From: Gammaproteobacteria bacterium
GTDB lineage: Bacteria > Pseudomonadota > Gammaproteobacteria > DSM-16500
Length of the DNA stretch: 64,000 nt
NCBI GenBank assembly: GCA_021325575.1
Contig: JAJPGW010000013.1
Coordinates: 1 to 64,000, forward strand
Direction: 5' to 3'
The notes under the pieces were generated by a model. It saw only the letters and a program-made list of their open reading frames with translations, ran no database searches and was not told the DNA's origin. A program made the position numbers and the translations under genes. Below are positions 1-8,733 of this stretch, piece by piece (position 1 is the stretch's first letter; each line of letters opens with the position of its first letter).

Positions 1-935
1 GCCGCGCGCATAATAACATCACGTAGATTAAAGATCTGTTGATCAGAATCATTCAGGCACGGAATGTATTGAAATTTTTTCCCGCCCGCCTGCAAAAATT
101 GCTCCCGCCCGCGAATATTAATTTCTTCCAGCGTTTCCAAACAATCCACTGCAAATCCGGGACAAATAACGTGTAAATCCGTAATGCCTTTTTTCGGCAG
201 TGTCTCAAGCATTTCCTGTGTGTAGGGCGAAAGCCATTTTGCTCGACCTAAACGGGATTGAAATGATAGCGACCATTGATTTTTGGATAATTGCAATTTT
301 TCAGCGATACGATTCGCGGTTGTCTGGCATTCTTCAAAATAGGGATCACCTTTTTTGCTAAATTTTTCTGGAATGCTATGAAATGAAAATAATAAATGTT
401 GCAAAGCATGCGGTTTAATTGAATCGGCAATCGCTTGAAGATAGGATTCCTGGGCGCCATAACTTGAAATCGTCTGAATTTCTGGAAGTTTTCGCCATTT
501 TTTTAAAATATTCGCCACTTGATCGAATGAAGCTGCGGTCGTCGTTGCCGAATATTGCGGATAAAGTGGCAGCACTAGAATTTTTTTGCAATGCTTTAAT
601 TGATTCAGCGCGGATTCGATATCAGGATTGCCATAATGCATACCAATGGCTACCGATAAATTTAACTCTGCTGATAATTTTTCAGCAAGTTTTTCAGAAT
701 AAATTTTCAATGGCGAGCCATTTTCTGTCCAGATTTTTTGATAGAGTTTTGCTGAAGAATTAGAACGAAAGGGCAGAATAATCCCATATAAAATTGGCAG
801 CCATACTAATTTTGGCAATTCCACTACGCGGGGATCTGACAAAAATTTCTTTAAATATTTTCTGACAGAAGCAGGCGTTGCTGAATCCGGCGAGCCAATA
901 TTGGTAAGCAATACGCCAATCTCATTTGTCGCCAT
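1..935 (-). CDS. hemH: ferrochelatase, C-terminus cut by window edge
   Basis: Inserts ferrous iron into protoporphyrin IX, the last step of protoheme synthesis. About 311 residues are readable from ATG at 933-935; the frame is still open at base 1, so the end is missing because of the window and not because the gene is broken. The N-terminus reads VLLTNIGSPDS, followed by VRKYLKKFLSDPRVVE and ILPFRSNSSAKLYQKIW, all typical of the family. FSFHSIPEKF carries the metal-binding histidine, and CPGFAVDCLETLEEI is the conserved C-terminal signature. The start overlaps the end of the upstream M48 protease gene by 14 bases, so translation is probably coupled. hemF lies at 36.3 kb in the same window. 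Confidence 0.95.
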   Translation of the reverse strand, partial: MATNEIGVLLTNIGSPDSATPASVRKYLKKFLSDPRVVELPKLVWLPILYGIILPFRSNSSAKLYQKIWTENGSPLKIYSEKLAEKLSAELNLSVAIGMHYGNPDIESALNQLKHCKKILVLPLYPQYSATTTAASFDQVANILKKWRKLPEIQTISSYGAQESYLQAIADSIKPHALQHLLFSFHSIPEKFSKKGDPYFEECQTTANRIAEKLQLSKNQWSLSFQSRLGRAKWLSPYTQEMLETLPKKGITDLHVICPGFAVDCLETLEEINIRGREQFLQAGGKKFQYIPCLNDSDQQIFNLRDVIMRA

Positions 936-1959
936 ATTTAAAACCTAAGGCTGCCAATCGGTCCTTGATATTGGGATGAGTGGAAAAGGCATCGCTCAAT
1001 GAACGAATGGGCTCAATGCCAGCTTGCACCGGATCAAAAATATAAGCTTCGCGCCGCACATTTTCATGTGGAGTTTGTTGATAAGCAGCGCTGTAGGCAT
1101 CTTGATTATCCGTGTGATCTTGCTGAATTTTTAAGAGCGCGGAAGCCAGTGGATGATTGTCCCGCATTAATTCCACAGAACCGGCGTCTGCCATATATTC
1201 GCGAGTGCGGCTTAAATAGAGCAGTAACAAAATATTTATAATAGGCAGGAGATAACGCAAAATAATAATCACGACAGCGAGCCCATTGCGGCTACGATTA
1301 TCATCGGAACGACTGCTGAACATCGCGTTATAAAAGAAAATATCTAAAATAATAATAATTAAATTCGCCAACACGGATGCCATCAGCGTTAATTTAATAT
1401 CAAGATGACGAATGTGGCTTAATTCATGCGCCATCACAGCTTGTAACTCAGCGCGATTGAGTTTTTGCATTAATCCACGCGTGATTGCAACCATGGCCGA
1501 TTTTTCACTGTAACCACTGGCAAATGCATTCATGTAATCCGCATCAATAATATAAACTTTGGGCATGAATTTTAAGCCGGCGGCAATTTTCATTTCTTCA
1601 ACAACATTGTAAAGTTGTTTTTCTTCGAGCGATTTCGCATTTTCAGGTGTCACTTCGTGATAGTCAGTGCCAAGCAGCATTAATTGATCGTGAAAAGTGA
1701 ATGTCACAAATAACGAAACCGCAGCAACACAAAACATCACACAGGTCGCGAGAGGAAAAAGTTGCAATGTCACTAATCCAGTAAAAATATCGGAAAGCGG
1801 CACTTGCGGATATTTTCCTGAATCAATATACGTATCAACCAGCAAACCCAATGCAATATAAATCAGAAAAAAAATCGTAATAACAAAAAATGTTCTGCGA
1901 TTATTAATACGTAATGTTCGGCGCCAATCGGCGGTGCCAAGAGGATTTAATGCGTTCAT
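922..1959 (-). CDS. M48 family membrane metalloprotease (HtpX/Ste24-like)
   Basis: Zinc-dependent endopeptidase of the inner membrane, probably in membrane-protein quality control. The 345-residue protein has hydrophobic segments near residues 24-40, 60-88, 193-210 and 228-250. The zinc motif HELSH is at 178-182, with the likely third ligand Glu254 in SRTREYMAD. It is longer than E. coli HtpX (about 293 residues), mainly at the N-terminus. The gene begins 3 bases after the lemA stop and has no clear Shine-Dalgarno sequence, so it probably depends on coupling to lemA. LemA plus M48 protease is a recurring bacterial pair. The symbol htpX is plausible but not certain. Confidence 0.9.
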   Translation of the reverse strand: MNALNPLGTADWRRTLRINNRRTFFVITIFFLIYIALGLLVDTYIDSGKYPQVPLSDIFTGLVTLQLFPLATCVMFCVAAVSLFVTFTFHDQLMLLGTDYHEVTPENAKSLEEKQLYNVVEEMKIAAGLKFMPKVYIIDADYMNAFASGYSEKSAMVAITRGLMQKLNRAELQAVMAHELSHIRHLDIKLTLMASVLANLIIIILDIFFYNAMFSSRSDDNRSRNGLAVVIIILRYLLPIINILLLLYLSRTREYMADAGSVELMRDNHPLASALLKIQQDHTDNQDAYSAAYQQTPHENVRREAYIFDPVQAGIEPIRSLSDAFSTHPNIKDRLAALGFKYGDK

Positions 1960-1962
1960 AAA

Positions 1963-2541
1963 TTATAATTTTACCGTGTAATTTTCCTGTTCTGCGACTT
2001 TGTCTGCGCTTAATTGCCAGTAGGGGAAATCAAAATCCAATTTGCCCTTGAAAATGCCGACAATCATGGAGGTAAAAAAGGATTTTTTATTTGCGTTGTA
2101 TTGTTCGACGCTATCGTTAAACGATTGCTTTGCGTAAGCTAATTTATTTTCTGTGTTGACGATTTCTTCCTGTAATTGGATCGCGTTTTGGTTGGCTTTT
2201 AAATCAGGATATTGTTCGAAAACCAAATTGATGTTGGATGCAATTTTGGAAATTTCATTTTCAGCCGCAATTCGGGATTTTTCATCACCTTGTGCTTTTG
2301 CTTGTTGAGCTTGATTACGGAGTGCCACCACATCTTTTAACGTGGTTTGCTCATAATTCATGTATTTTTTAACAACTTCAATCAATGATTCAAAAACCTT
2401 GAATCGGCGGTCGAGCTGGATATCGATTTGTTTCTGGTTGTTGCGGACCGCTTCAATTAGCGCGATTAACCTATTGTAAGTTAATACAATAAAGACAGCG
2501 ACAGCGGCTAAAATAATCAGGATTAACATACCGGTACTCAT
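1963..2541 (-). CDS. lemA: LemA family protein
   Basis: 192 residues. One N-terminal membrane segment (about residues 4-25) is followed by a charged helical domain with the family signature: LIEAVRNNQKQIDIQLDRR near residue 30, and later FEQYPDLKANQN. LemA proteins form an antiparallel helical bundle outside the membrane; their biochemical role is unclear, but they are often encoded with M48 proteases, as here. ATG at 2541 is preceded by AGGAGTT at good spacing (2550-2556). A strong promoter sits just upstream. First gene of a likely lemA-M48-hemH operon. Confidence 0.93.
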   Translation of the reverse strand: MSTGMLILIILAAVAVFIVLTYNRLIALIEAVRNNQKQIDIQLDRRFKVFESLIEVVKKYMNYEQTTLKDVVALRNQAQQAKAQGDEKSRIAAENEISKIASNINLVFEQYPDLKANQNAIQLQEEIVNTENKLAYAKQSFNDSVEQYNANKKSFFTSMIVGIFKGKLDFDFPYWQLSADKVAEQENYTVKL

Positions 2542-2570
2542 GCTTTTTTAACTCCTATATAATGATAATA

Positions 2571-2599
2571 ATTATACCACCGAGAATGAAATATGTCAG
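2571..2599 (-). promoter_or_regulatory. sigma70-type promoter for lemA-M48-hemH
   Basis: On the minus strand, CTGACA (2594-2599) is followed by a 17-base spacer and a perfect TATAAT (2571-2576). This gives a start site near 2564 and a leader of about 20 bases with AGGAG. The -35 box overlaps the start codon of the divergent O-methyltransferase gene. Read by eye; not tested. Confidence 0.65.
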
Positions 2600-3255
2600 A
2601 TATTCCCTTAACTTTATCCCCGGAACTCTATGATTATTTATTAAAAAATTCGGTGCAGGAACCTGAAATTCTTTCAAAATTGCGTATTCAGACTCATAAA
2701 ATGAGCATGGGCCATATGCAGGTTTCGCCCGAACAGGGCCAGTTTATGGGGTTATTGGTCAAATTACTCAATGCTAAAAAAACGCTGGAAATCGGTGTTT
2801 TTACAGGCTATAGCACATTGGCAGTCGCATTGGCATTGCCCCCCAATGGTAAAATTGTCGCGTGCGATATCAATGTTGAATGGACTCGAATTGCCAAAGA
2901 CTTTTGGGAAAAGGCAGGCGTTTCAGAGAAAGTGGATTTAAGGCTTGCGCCTGCTCTTGATACCCTGAATGAGTTAATCGACCAGGGTGGAGTGGGCACT
3001 TTTGATTTCGTTTTTATTGACGCCGATAAAAAAAATTATTGGAATTATTATGAATTATCCCTATCCCTTTTGCGCCCAGGCGGTTTGATCCTGATTGACA
3101 ATGTATTATGGTACGGGGATGTGGCAGATGAAAGCGTACAAGATCAAAATACCCTTGCTATCCGCGAATTCAATCAAAAAATTTTTCAGGACCAACGTGT
3201 TTTTATTACCATGCTACCGATACGCGATGGAGTTACTTTAGCCCTGAAAAAATAA
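2593..3255 (+). CDS. class I SAM-dependent O-methyltransferase (caffeoyl-CoA OMT-like)
   Basis: 220 residues, the usual length of the family that methylates catechol-type hydroxyls using S-adenosylmethionine and a divalent metal. The SAM-binding motif EIGVFTGYS is at 66-74. FIDADKKNYW (141-150) and LIDNVLWYG (167-175) supply the metal ligands Asp143, Asp169 and Asn170. The natural substrate in bacteria is usually unknown. Divergent from lemA and tail-to-tail with a small unknown gene. Confidence 0.92.
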   Translation: MSDIPLTLSPELYDYLLKNSVQEPEILSKLRIQTHKMSMGHMQVSPEQGQFMGLLVKLLNAKKTLEIGVFTGYSTLAVALALPPNGKIVACDINVEWTRIAKDFWEKAGVSEKVDLRLAPALDTLNELIDQGGVGTFDFVFIDADKKNYWNYYELSLSLLRPGGLILIDNVLWYGDVADESVQDQNTLAIREFNQKIFQDQRVFITMLPIRDGVTLALKK

Positions 3256-3271
3256 GTATTACAGCAATTCT

Positions 3272-3586
3272 TTAAAACCCGTGCAAGATTCTTGCTACCA
3301 GTGTGGCGGCTCCAAGGCACGCCGTCGTCGCGCAGCCAAAACCTTCAGCGGCATCGGCATCGGGATCGGCAGGTCTATCACAAAATAACCGACCCAAAAA
3401 TATTCCGCGAACATAAAATTTGAGTTGTTCTCCACAACTTAAAGGCTCTTGTGGTCTTTCGGCATCAGGTTGTATTAAGGGTACTTTTGCTTCATCTGGT
3501 CGAGATTGGCCCAGGTCTGCTTGGGATGCAGGTTGGGCGGTTAATGTTTGTTCTAATCGTTGGAAAACCTGCCTGTCAGTTGCCAT
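3272..3586 (-). CDS. small hypothetical protein
   Basis: 104 residues, not recognised. The first two thirds are polar and rich in Gln, Pro and Glu. The end has a small-residue and cysteine segment (GFGCATTACLGAATLVARI) that could be an amphipathic or membrane-associated helix. The reading is supported by AGAGGAATGAG just before ATG and an extended -10 TGCTATAAT at 3620-3628. Two plus-strand frames cover the same bases but lack such signals. Function unknown. Confidence 0.6.
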   Translation of the reverse strand: MATDRQVFQRLEQTLTAQPASQADLGQSRPDEAKVPLIQPDAERPQEPLSCGEQLKFYVRGIFLGRLFCDRPADPDADAAEGFGCATTACLGAATLVARILHGF

Positions 3587-3619
3587 ATCTCATTCCTCTT
3601 TTATTAAATAATCGCGAAA

Positions 3620-3628
3620 ATTATAGCA
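3620..3628 (-). promoter_or_regulatory. extended -10 promoter (TGCTATAAT), leftward
   Basis: The minus strand reads TGCTATAAT, a perfect -10 hexamer with the TGn extension. No good -35 box is visible, as is common for extended -10 promoters. It serves the small gene ending at 3272. An identical box for the opposite direction lies 40 bases away. Confidence 0.55.
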
Positions 3629-3667
3629 CTTAAGCGTGAAAATAGTGAGAAAAATTAGGTAGTTTAA

Positions 3668-3676
3668 TGCTATAAT
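3668..3676 (+). promoter_or_regulatory. extended -10 promoter (TGCTATAAT), rightward
   Basis: The plus strand reads TGCTATAAT, predicting a start near 3683. That would leave an ATG at 3685 almost leaderless and supports ATG 3721 (with GGAG at 3708-3711) as the true start of the following gene. Confidence 0.55.
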
Positions 3677-3720
3677 GGTAAAAAATGCTACAGAACCGAA
3701 TAATATCGGAGATCAGTGTG

Positions 3721-5076
3721 ATGAGTATGTTTCGACCTCAGCAAAAGCAAACCAAAAAACCCGCACAAAAAGCTCCCCAACAAGGGCGCACTTTTGATAA
3801 TCCACCTAATTTCGATCTGCATGTGCACGCGCAGCTAGCGTCTAATGTGGTGAAAGTGGTGAAAATGGATAGCAGCAAGGAAGAAAAGGCAGAAGCAGAA
3901 GCCAATTTGGATAATGTTGTTAAAGGGATTATTTGGGACGCTGTCATTTCGATAAAAAAATTGCCTGATGAGAAAGAAGCTAAGGCCCTTGTAGACGCCC
4001 ATCGAAAAAATCTATTAGAAGGGCCTTATTCACCGAGACATGTCGAGACCATCACCTCTCGAATGCATCTTGCTCTCGCTGCTCTGAGAAATCAGCAACA
4101 AAAAATGAATGAAGCCGCAAAAGAAGCCTTATCCGAGCGCATTGGCGAAATAATTTGGGGCGCAGTCATGGCGAGAAAAAAATTTCCTAATGAGCAAGAA
4201 GCGGCGGCTTTGACAGAAGTTTTTTTAAAATTAGGTCCTAAAGAAGTCATCCAACCGATAGTAGAAAAATGCCTGAACCGATTAGTCGAATTACATAATG
4301 ATATGAATAATAAGGCCGCCATTTTGCAAAGCATGCGATCGCTGACAGCGTCTGAATTAAAAGATGCCCAGGAAAAAATGGGCGATGCGATGCATCGAGA
4401 ATGGCAAGCCGGCGCTAGGAAAGATGGCAAAAAAGATCGCTTTAAACCTTGTTTAGCGCCAGGTAATAAAGAGGCAGGCGAAACAGAGTTAAAGGCAGAA
4501 TTAAAACTAAAAGCAGAAAAAGCCGAAGCAAAATTAAAAGAAGAATTAAAAAAAGCTCATCCTGAAATAAAAGACATCGATCAATTTTATAATGCAAACA
4601 AGCAAAAAGATGTCTTGGAAAGAGAAATATTAAAAGATTTCAATAAATTTTATAAATATGTAGAAAATAAAGAAGAACCTCATAAAAGTGGCTGGCAAGA
4701 AGATATTTTAAATCTGGATTATTCGGTCCTTCAATCCAAGAATAAGACAGAGAATGACACGGCTGCTGGTATTGCTGTAGAGTTGGTTAATCGTTTTTTA
4801 TCCGAGGAAAGAGGTCCTCAGCATAAAGTTTCAGGTGATGATGTAACAATCTGGTTGCTTGAAACAGCAGGCCCCGAGACTCACGATAAATGGCTTCTCC
4901 GAAATAAAAGTTGGGCGACTCCTACCCAGCTAAAACCCTTTGGTGAGTTGCCTTCTGCACAAGCTATTCTGGATTTTCAAGTACTGACGACGATTGAGTT
5001 GCTTGGTGAGAATAAAGATTTGGCTAAACAACCATCGAAGCCAGAGCAACCGATGAAGGGTATGCGAAAATTATGA
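3721..5076 (+). CDS. hypothetical protein with internal duplication and an HxxW...RN-type domain; effector candidate
   Basis: 451 residues from ATG 3721 (GGAG nine bases upstream). Residues 1-30 are basic and disordered. Residues about 66-125 and 141-195 look like two copies of one helical unit: GIIWDAVISIKKLPDEKEA and EIIWGAVMARKKFPNEQEA. Residues 251-320 are an Ala/Lys/Glu-rich probable coiled coil. Around it are HREWQAG...RFKP (225-242), LDYSVLQSKNKTENDTAAGIAVEL (332-355, quoted as key stretch only) and THDKWLLRNKSW...FGEL (387-410). These recall small RyR-like domains seen in uncharacterised bacterial proteins, here split by the coiled coil. No signal peptide or membrane segment. An intracellular or secreted effector is possible but unproven. 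Confidence 0.7.
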   Translation: MSMFRPQQKQTKKPAQKAPQQGRTFDNPPNFDLHVHAQLASNVVKVVKMDSSKEEKAEAEANLDNVVKGIIWDAVISIKKLPDEKEAKALVDAHRKNLLEGPYSPRHVETITSRMHLALAALRNQQQKMNEAAKEALSERIGEIIWGAVMARKKFPNEQEAAALTEVFLKLGPKEVIQPIVEKCLNRLVELHNDMNNKAAILQSMRSLTASELKDAQEKMGDAMHREWQAGARKDGKKDRFKPCLAPGNKEAGETELKAELKLKAEKAEAKLKEELKKAHPEIKDIDQFYNANKQKDVLEREILKDFNKFYKYVENKEEPHKSGWQEDILNLDYSVLQSKNKTENDTAAGIAVELVNRFLSEERGPQHKVSGDDVTIWLLETAGPETHDKWLLRNKSWATPTQLKPFGELPSAQAILDFQVLTTIELLGENKDLAKQPSKPEQPMKGMRKL

Positions 5077-5098
5077 TGACAAAGAGATATTGTAATTT

Positions 5099-8000
5099 TT
5101 AAATCCGAGCAATGGCGAATTCTTCAAACAAATAATCCACCCACAAACTACTCAATTGTTCCTGCAATCGATTTTGAATTTGCCGTTCATCGATATTGTC
5201 GAAATCAATCAGCTCTAATGGTTGATCCGGCCAAGAACACGCAAAAACTGCTTTCGTGCGCTTACCCGTTTCGGGATCCACTTGCCATTGCAAACACTGC
5301 GCGCAAACGCCTTTTAGCATGCACTGCATCGTACTATAAACCGAACCAAAAATACGCGGATCTTTGATAAAGAAATCTTTGAGCTGAATTTTACGTGCAT
5401 CCTGAAATTTTCGCATTAAATCGGTAGCGGTAATCAAATAAATTCGATCAACATCGGTCAGCGGAATTTCCGGATGATTTTTTTGCGGATCTAATTTTCC
5501 TTGAGCATAACGCAATAAAATATCTATTCCATCGCCTTGGGTAGAATAATCTTGCGGGCGCGTCGCGTGGATCATTTCACCCGATTCTGTTACCCAGATA
5601 ACGACATCGGAGGATTTTTCAATTTGGTCCTGACAATACACTTCATCTTTATTTTTAAAAATACCGAGAAAAATAACGCGATTGCCTTTGGCGCGCAGGG
5701 CTTTACCGTAACTTTGCAATAGAGCAAGTCCAATTTGATTGCCGACAATTAAAATAGTTTCGCCTTCTAACGCAACTTTCGCACGTACACCGGTTGGGCC
5801 CATTAATGAAACGGGATCGCCAGGGCGGAAGGTTGCGCAGAGTTTTGAGCTCGCGCCATTTTCAATGATAATAAATTTTAAAGTTTCATGATCGTGATCA
5901 GCTGCAATTAATGCGATAGGTTCAATTTGCAGTGAAGTATGATCAATATGTGGCGCAAAGCTTTCGTAATTTTGTAAACGATAAAATTGACCGGGCTGAA
6001 AATGTTTAGCAGCCAGCGGTGCTTCAATCGTCAACTCTAAAATATTGTCAGCGCGACGTTCTACTTGCGTGACTTTAGACGAAAATATTTTTTGCATCTG
6101 CTGATGAAATTGTTCATATTCTTTTTGATCGCCTTTGTGGCCTAATTTGCTTTCTAATGCGGATAAAATTTTCGGATAGGTTCTTAAACCCGATGCAATC
6201 GCTTTCACCACGCTACCGTGAAAAACTGGGTGCGTATCGCCAATCAAGCTAATGCGTTTGTCATGACGTTGATAAGAAGTAAAAGGGCCAAATTCTTTTT
6301 CTTTGCAATGCAACGCACCCGGTGAAATATTCAATTCGCCGCCAATATCTTCATAATGCTGATATTGCACACCTAATCGTGTGAATGTGCCTTTATGTTC
6401 AAATTCATAAGCAATATTCGGCTGTGTGCCCGTCGCAACAAAAATCGAACGCGCAGGAATACGGACTTCTTCCGTCATCGTTTCCCACTCATTGTTATTT
6501 TTACGCATTCTGCGATTGCAAATCAGGGTTTCGACATGACCAAATTGATTACGTTCAACCGATGATGGTTCCAACGCTTCAAGATAATAAACGCCTTCGT
6601 GCAAGGCTTTTTGTAATTCTTCATGATTGTTGATGTAAGCAGGGGATTCTTGCATGGAACGTCGATAGACAATGGTGACGCCGCCCCATTGACGAATTAA
6701 TTTGATAAAATTCGCGGGACGTTTTTCTTTCGCAGCGTTTTCGCGTTCCTTTCTCACGGCTTTTCCGTGAGATAAAAATTCTTCGAGAATTTCGATAGAA
6801 GCAGGGTCGAGACGTTTACGGACTTTTTCCTCACCGTATTTTTTAACTAATTTTTCATGGCGCGCTAAGATTTTTTCGACCTGACGGATGTAATAAGCCT
6901 GAACTTCAGTTGCAGTATCAACTCCTGTTAAGCCACCGCCAATGACTGCGGCCGGTAATCTCACTTGTAAATTGGTTAAACTGCTGGATTTCGCAGCATT
7001 TCCAAGTTGCAGCGCCATCAGAAAATCATTTGCCTGACGCATGCCGGGCGCTAAACTGCCTGGAATAGAAAGGGCTTTCGGTAACCCTGCGCCGACAGCC
7101 ACGACAAAATGATCGAAACCCAAATCCCAAGCATCTTCAACTTTAATCGTTCCGCCAAAACGCACGCTGCCAAACACTTGAAAATACGGCCTGCGCATTA
7201 AGCTAATGTAAATTAATTTCAGAAAATTTTTATCCCAACGAACGGTAATTCCATATTCAGCAACACCGCCAAATCCAGCCATTAAGCGTTCATCGAGTGA
7301 TTCTTTGATTTCATCAAAATTCTGAATCGGTTCTTTGATTAATTTTTCCGGTAAGGGTTCGATTTTCAATCCATCAAAACCAACAACTGCAAAACCTTCT
7401 AGCAACAAATGATGCGCGAGCGTAAACCCAGCCGGCCCCATGCCAGCAATCATGACTTTCAAACCATTATACGGTTTCATGATCCATTGTTTTTGTCTGA
7501 GCGGATTCCAGCGCGTTAGCAAATCATAAATTTCAACACCCCATGGTAAATTCAACACATCCATCAAAACGCGTGTTTCAATTTGCGGAATGTTGACGGG
7601 TTCCTGTTTTTGATAAATACAGGCTTTCATGCAATCGTTGCAAATTCGATGGCCAGTAGCAGGGCACATGGGGTTATCAACCATGACCATTGCAAGGGAT
7701 GCGAGCGTGTGACCATCGCGTTTTAAGAAATTCATCTCGGAAATTTTTTCTTCAAGCGGACAGCCGGTGAGCGTCACATCGAGCGCATTTTTTTTGAGGC
7801 CTAAACTGGGAACGCCTTTTTTGTTAGGAAAACCTTTTGAACAAAAATCACCATCATGATCATGACAATAAATACAATAATTCACTTGATCTTGCACTTC
7901 GCGTGCATTCATGCGCGGATCCGTTAATTTGAATCCATCACGCAAACGCAATTCAGCATCATCGCTAGTAATGCGATTGAGTTTGTCTTCTGCCGTTTTG

Positions 8001-8629
8001 TATTTGACAAGTTGCGCGGGTTCTACCCGTTCTGGGATGTGAAAACTGGACCAATGTCTGATTTCGGGATCATTGGATTTGATTGCCTGCACACACCATT
8101 GTGTGAGCTTTTCGATTTCACCCGCATAACTTTCTGGATTTTCTAAATAGTGATTACCAAGCAGTGCGATAGAAAGTTCTTTATCTTCCGCTTTTAACGG
8201 CGCTTTTTTTAATTCAGCCGCTAACCACAAATTCAATTCATCAAAACTCGGCAATAATTCATTTTTTTGTAATTGTTTTTTCGCCTGTTTTAGGATGAAA
8301 AATTTTTTAAAAAGGGATAAGGGATTGTCGGAGGTGGTGCGAATTTGGGCGATACTGACCGCTTCCTCGATATTAAATAATTTAGCTAAAAAGGGTTCGA
8401 GTACCATCGCTGCGGCGATTAATAAATCACTGGTTTCGATAGGCGAAAAAGTCTTCGTGCCATCGCGATAGGCGAGTAAATCACTATAAAGATTGGAATT
8501 GACGGTTTTTAACTCGTCTAAAAAGGTCTCATCCAGACGGTTTAAGCCTTCTGCGCGAAATAATTCGGCGAAGCTAAAACCGGTTAGCTTTAAGGCATAG
8601 GTCTTTGTTTCATTGGAAAAAGTATGCAT
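5099..8629 (-). CDS. large fused pyridine nucleotide/flavin/iron-sulfur oxidoreductase
   Basis: 1176 residues. The N-terminal 240 residues are helical and unrecognised. A cysteine-rich part follows (Cys252, 255, 263, 290, then 322, 330, 333, 337), as in the iron-sulfur region of glutamate-synthase small subunits. Next come an FAD-binding Rossmann motif GMGPAG (396-401) and a second dinucleotide fold GGGLTG (564-569) with ATGTQPN at 733. The last 320 residues resemble a ferredoxin-reductase/PyrK module: an FAD part with GQFYRLQNYES (881 on), GPTG (944-947), and C-terminal cysteines 1103, 1109, 1112 and 1131 able to hold a 2Fe-2S cluster. It probably moves electrons between NAD(P)H and an unidentified partner. 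No signal peptide; single-gene unit. The exact reaction cannot be read. Confidence 0.85.
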   Translation of the reverse strand: MHTFSNETKTYALKLTGFSFAELFRAEGLNRLDETFLDELKTVNSNLYSDLLAYRDGTKTFSPIETSDLLIAAAMVLEPFLAKLFNIEEAVSIAQIRTTSDNPLSLFKKFFILKQAKKQLQKNELLPSFDELNLWLAAELKKAPLKAEDKELSIALLGNHYLENPESYAGEIEKLTQWCVQAIKSNDPEIRHWSSFHIPERVEPAQLVKYKTAEDKLNRITSDDAELRLRDGFKLTDPRMNAREVQDQVNYCIYCHDHDGDFCSKGFPNKKGVPSLGLKKNALDVTLTGCPLEEKISEMNFLKRDGHTLASLAMVMVDNPMCPATGHRICNDCMKACIYQKQEPVNIPQIETRVLMDVLNLPWGVEIYDLLTRWNPLRQKQWIMKPYNGLKVMIAGMGPAGFTLAHHLLLEGFAVVGFDGLKIEPLPEKLIKEPIQNFDEIKESLDERLMAGFGGVAEYGITVRWDKNFLKLIYISLMRRPYFQVFGSVRFGGTIKVEDAWDLGFDHFVVAVGAGLPKALSIPGSLAPGMRQANDFLMALQLGNAAKSSSLTNLQVRLPAAVIGGGLTGVDTATEVQAYYIRQVEKILARHEKLVKKYGEEKVRKRLDPASIEILEEFLSHGKAVRKERENAAKEKRPANFIKLIRQWGGVTIVYRRSMQESPAYINNHEELQKALHEGVYYLEALEPSSVERNQFGHVETLICNRRMRKNNNEWETMTEEVRIPARSIFVATGTQPNIAYEFEHKGTFTRLGVQYQHYEDIGGELNISPGALHCKEKEFGPFTSYQRHDKRISLIGDTHPVFHGSVVKAIASGLRTYPKILSALESKLGHKGDQKEYEQFHQQMQKIFSSKVTQVERRADNILELTIEAPLAAKHFQPGQFYRLQNYESFAPHIDHTSLQIEPIALIAADHDHETLKFIIIENGASSKLCATFRPGDPVSLMGPTGVRAKVALEGETILIVGNQIGLALLQSYGKALRAKGNRVIFLGIFKNKDEVYCQDQIEKSSDVVIWVTESGEMIHATRPQDYSTQGDGIDILLRYAQGKLDPQKNHPEIPLTDVDRIYLITATDLMRKFQDARKIQLKDFFIKDPRIFGSVYSTMQCMLKGVCAQCLQWQVDPETGKRTKAVFACSWPDQPLELIDFDNIDERQIQNRLQEQLSSLWVDYLFEEFAIARI

Positions 8630-8681
8630 GTTGATGTCTTTCAGCCACGATAGGGCTATATTAGCTTATTTGACTAGCAAC

Positions 8682-8710
8682 TGTCATCCTGAGCGAAGCT
8701 CAGGATGACA
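8682..8710. repeat. perfect hairpin, TGTCATCCTGAGC / GCTCAGGATGACA
   Basis: A 13-bp perfect inverted repeat with a GAA loop lies between two leftward genes. This kind of TGTCATCCTGAGC element occurs in many bacterial genomes. There is no clear T-run, so it is more likely a repeat than a terminator. A shortened relic (TGTCATC AG GATGACA) is at 22948-22963. Confidence 0.75.
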
Positions 8711-8733
8711 TTACTTGCAGATTGTGAGCGTTC

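Noticed and set aside
1-935. hemH as a broken gene
   Set aside because: The frame is open to base 1; truncation is by the window edge.
3420-3633. Two short plus-strand frames
   Set aside because: They overlap the leftward 104-residue gene, which has a strong ribosome site and promoter; these have neither.
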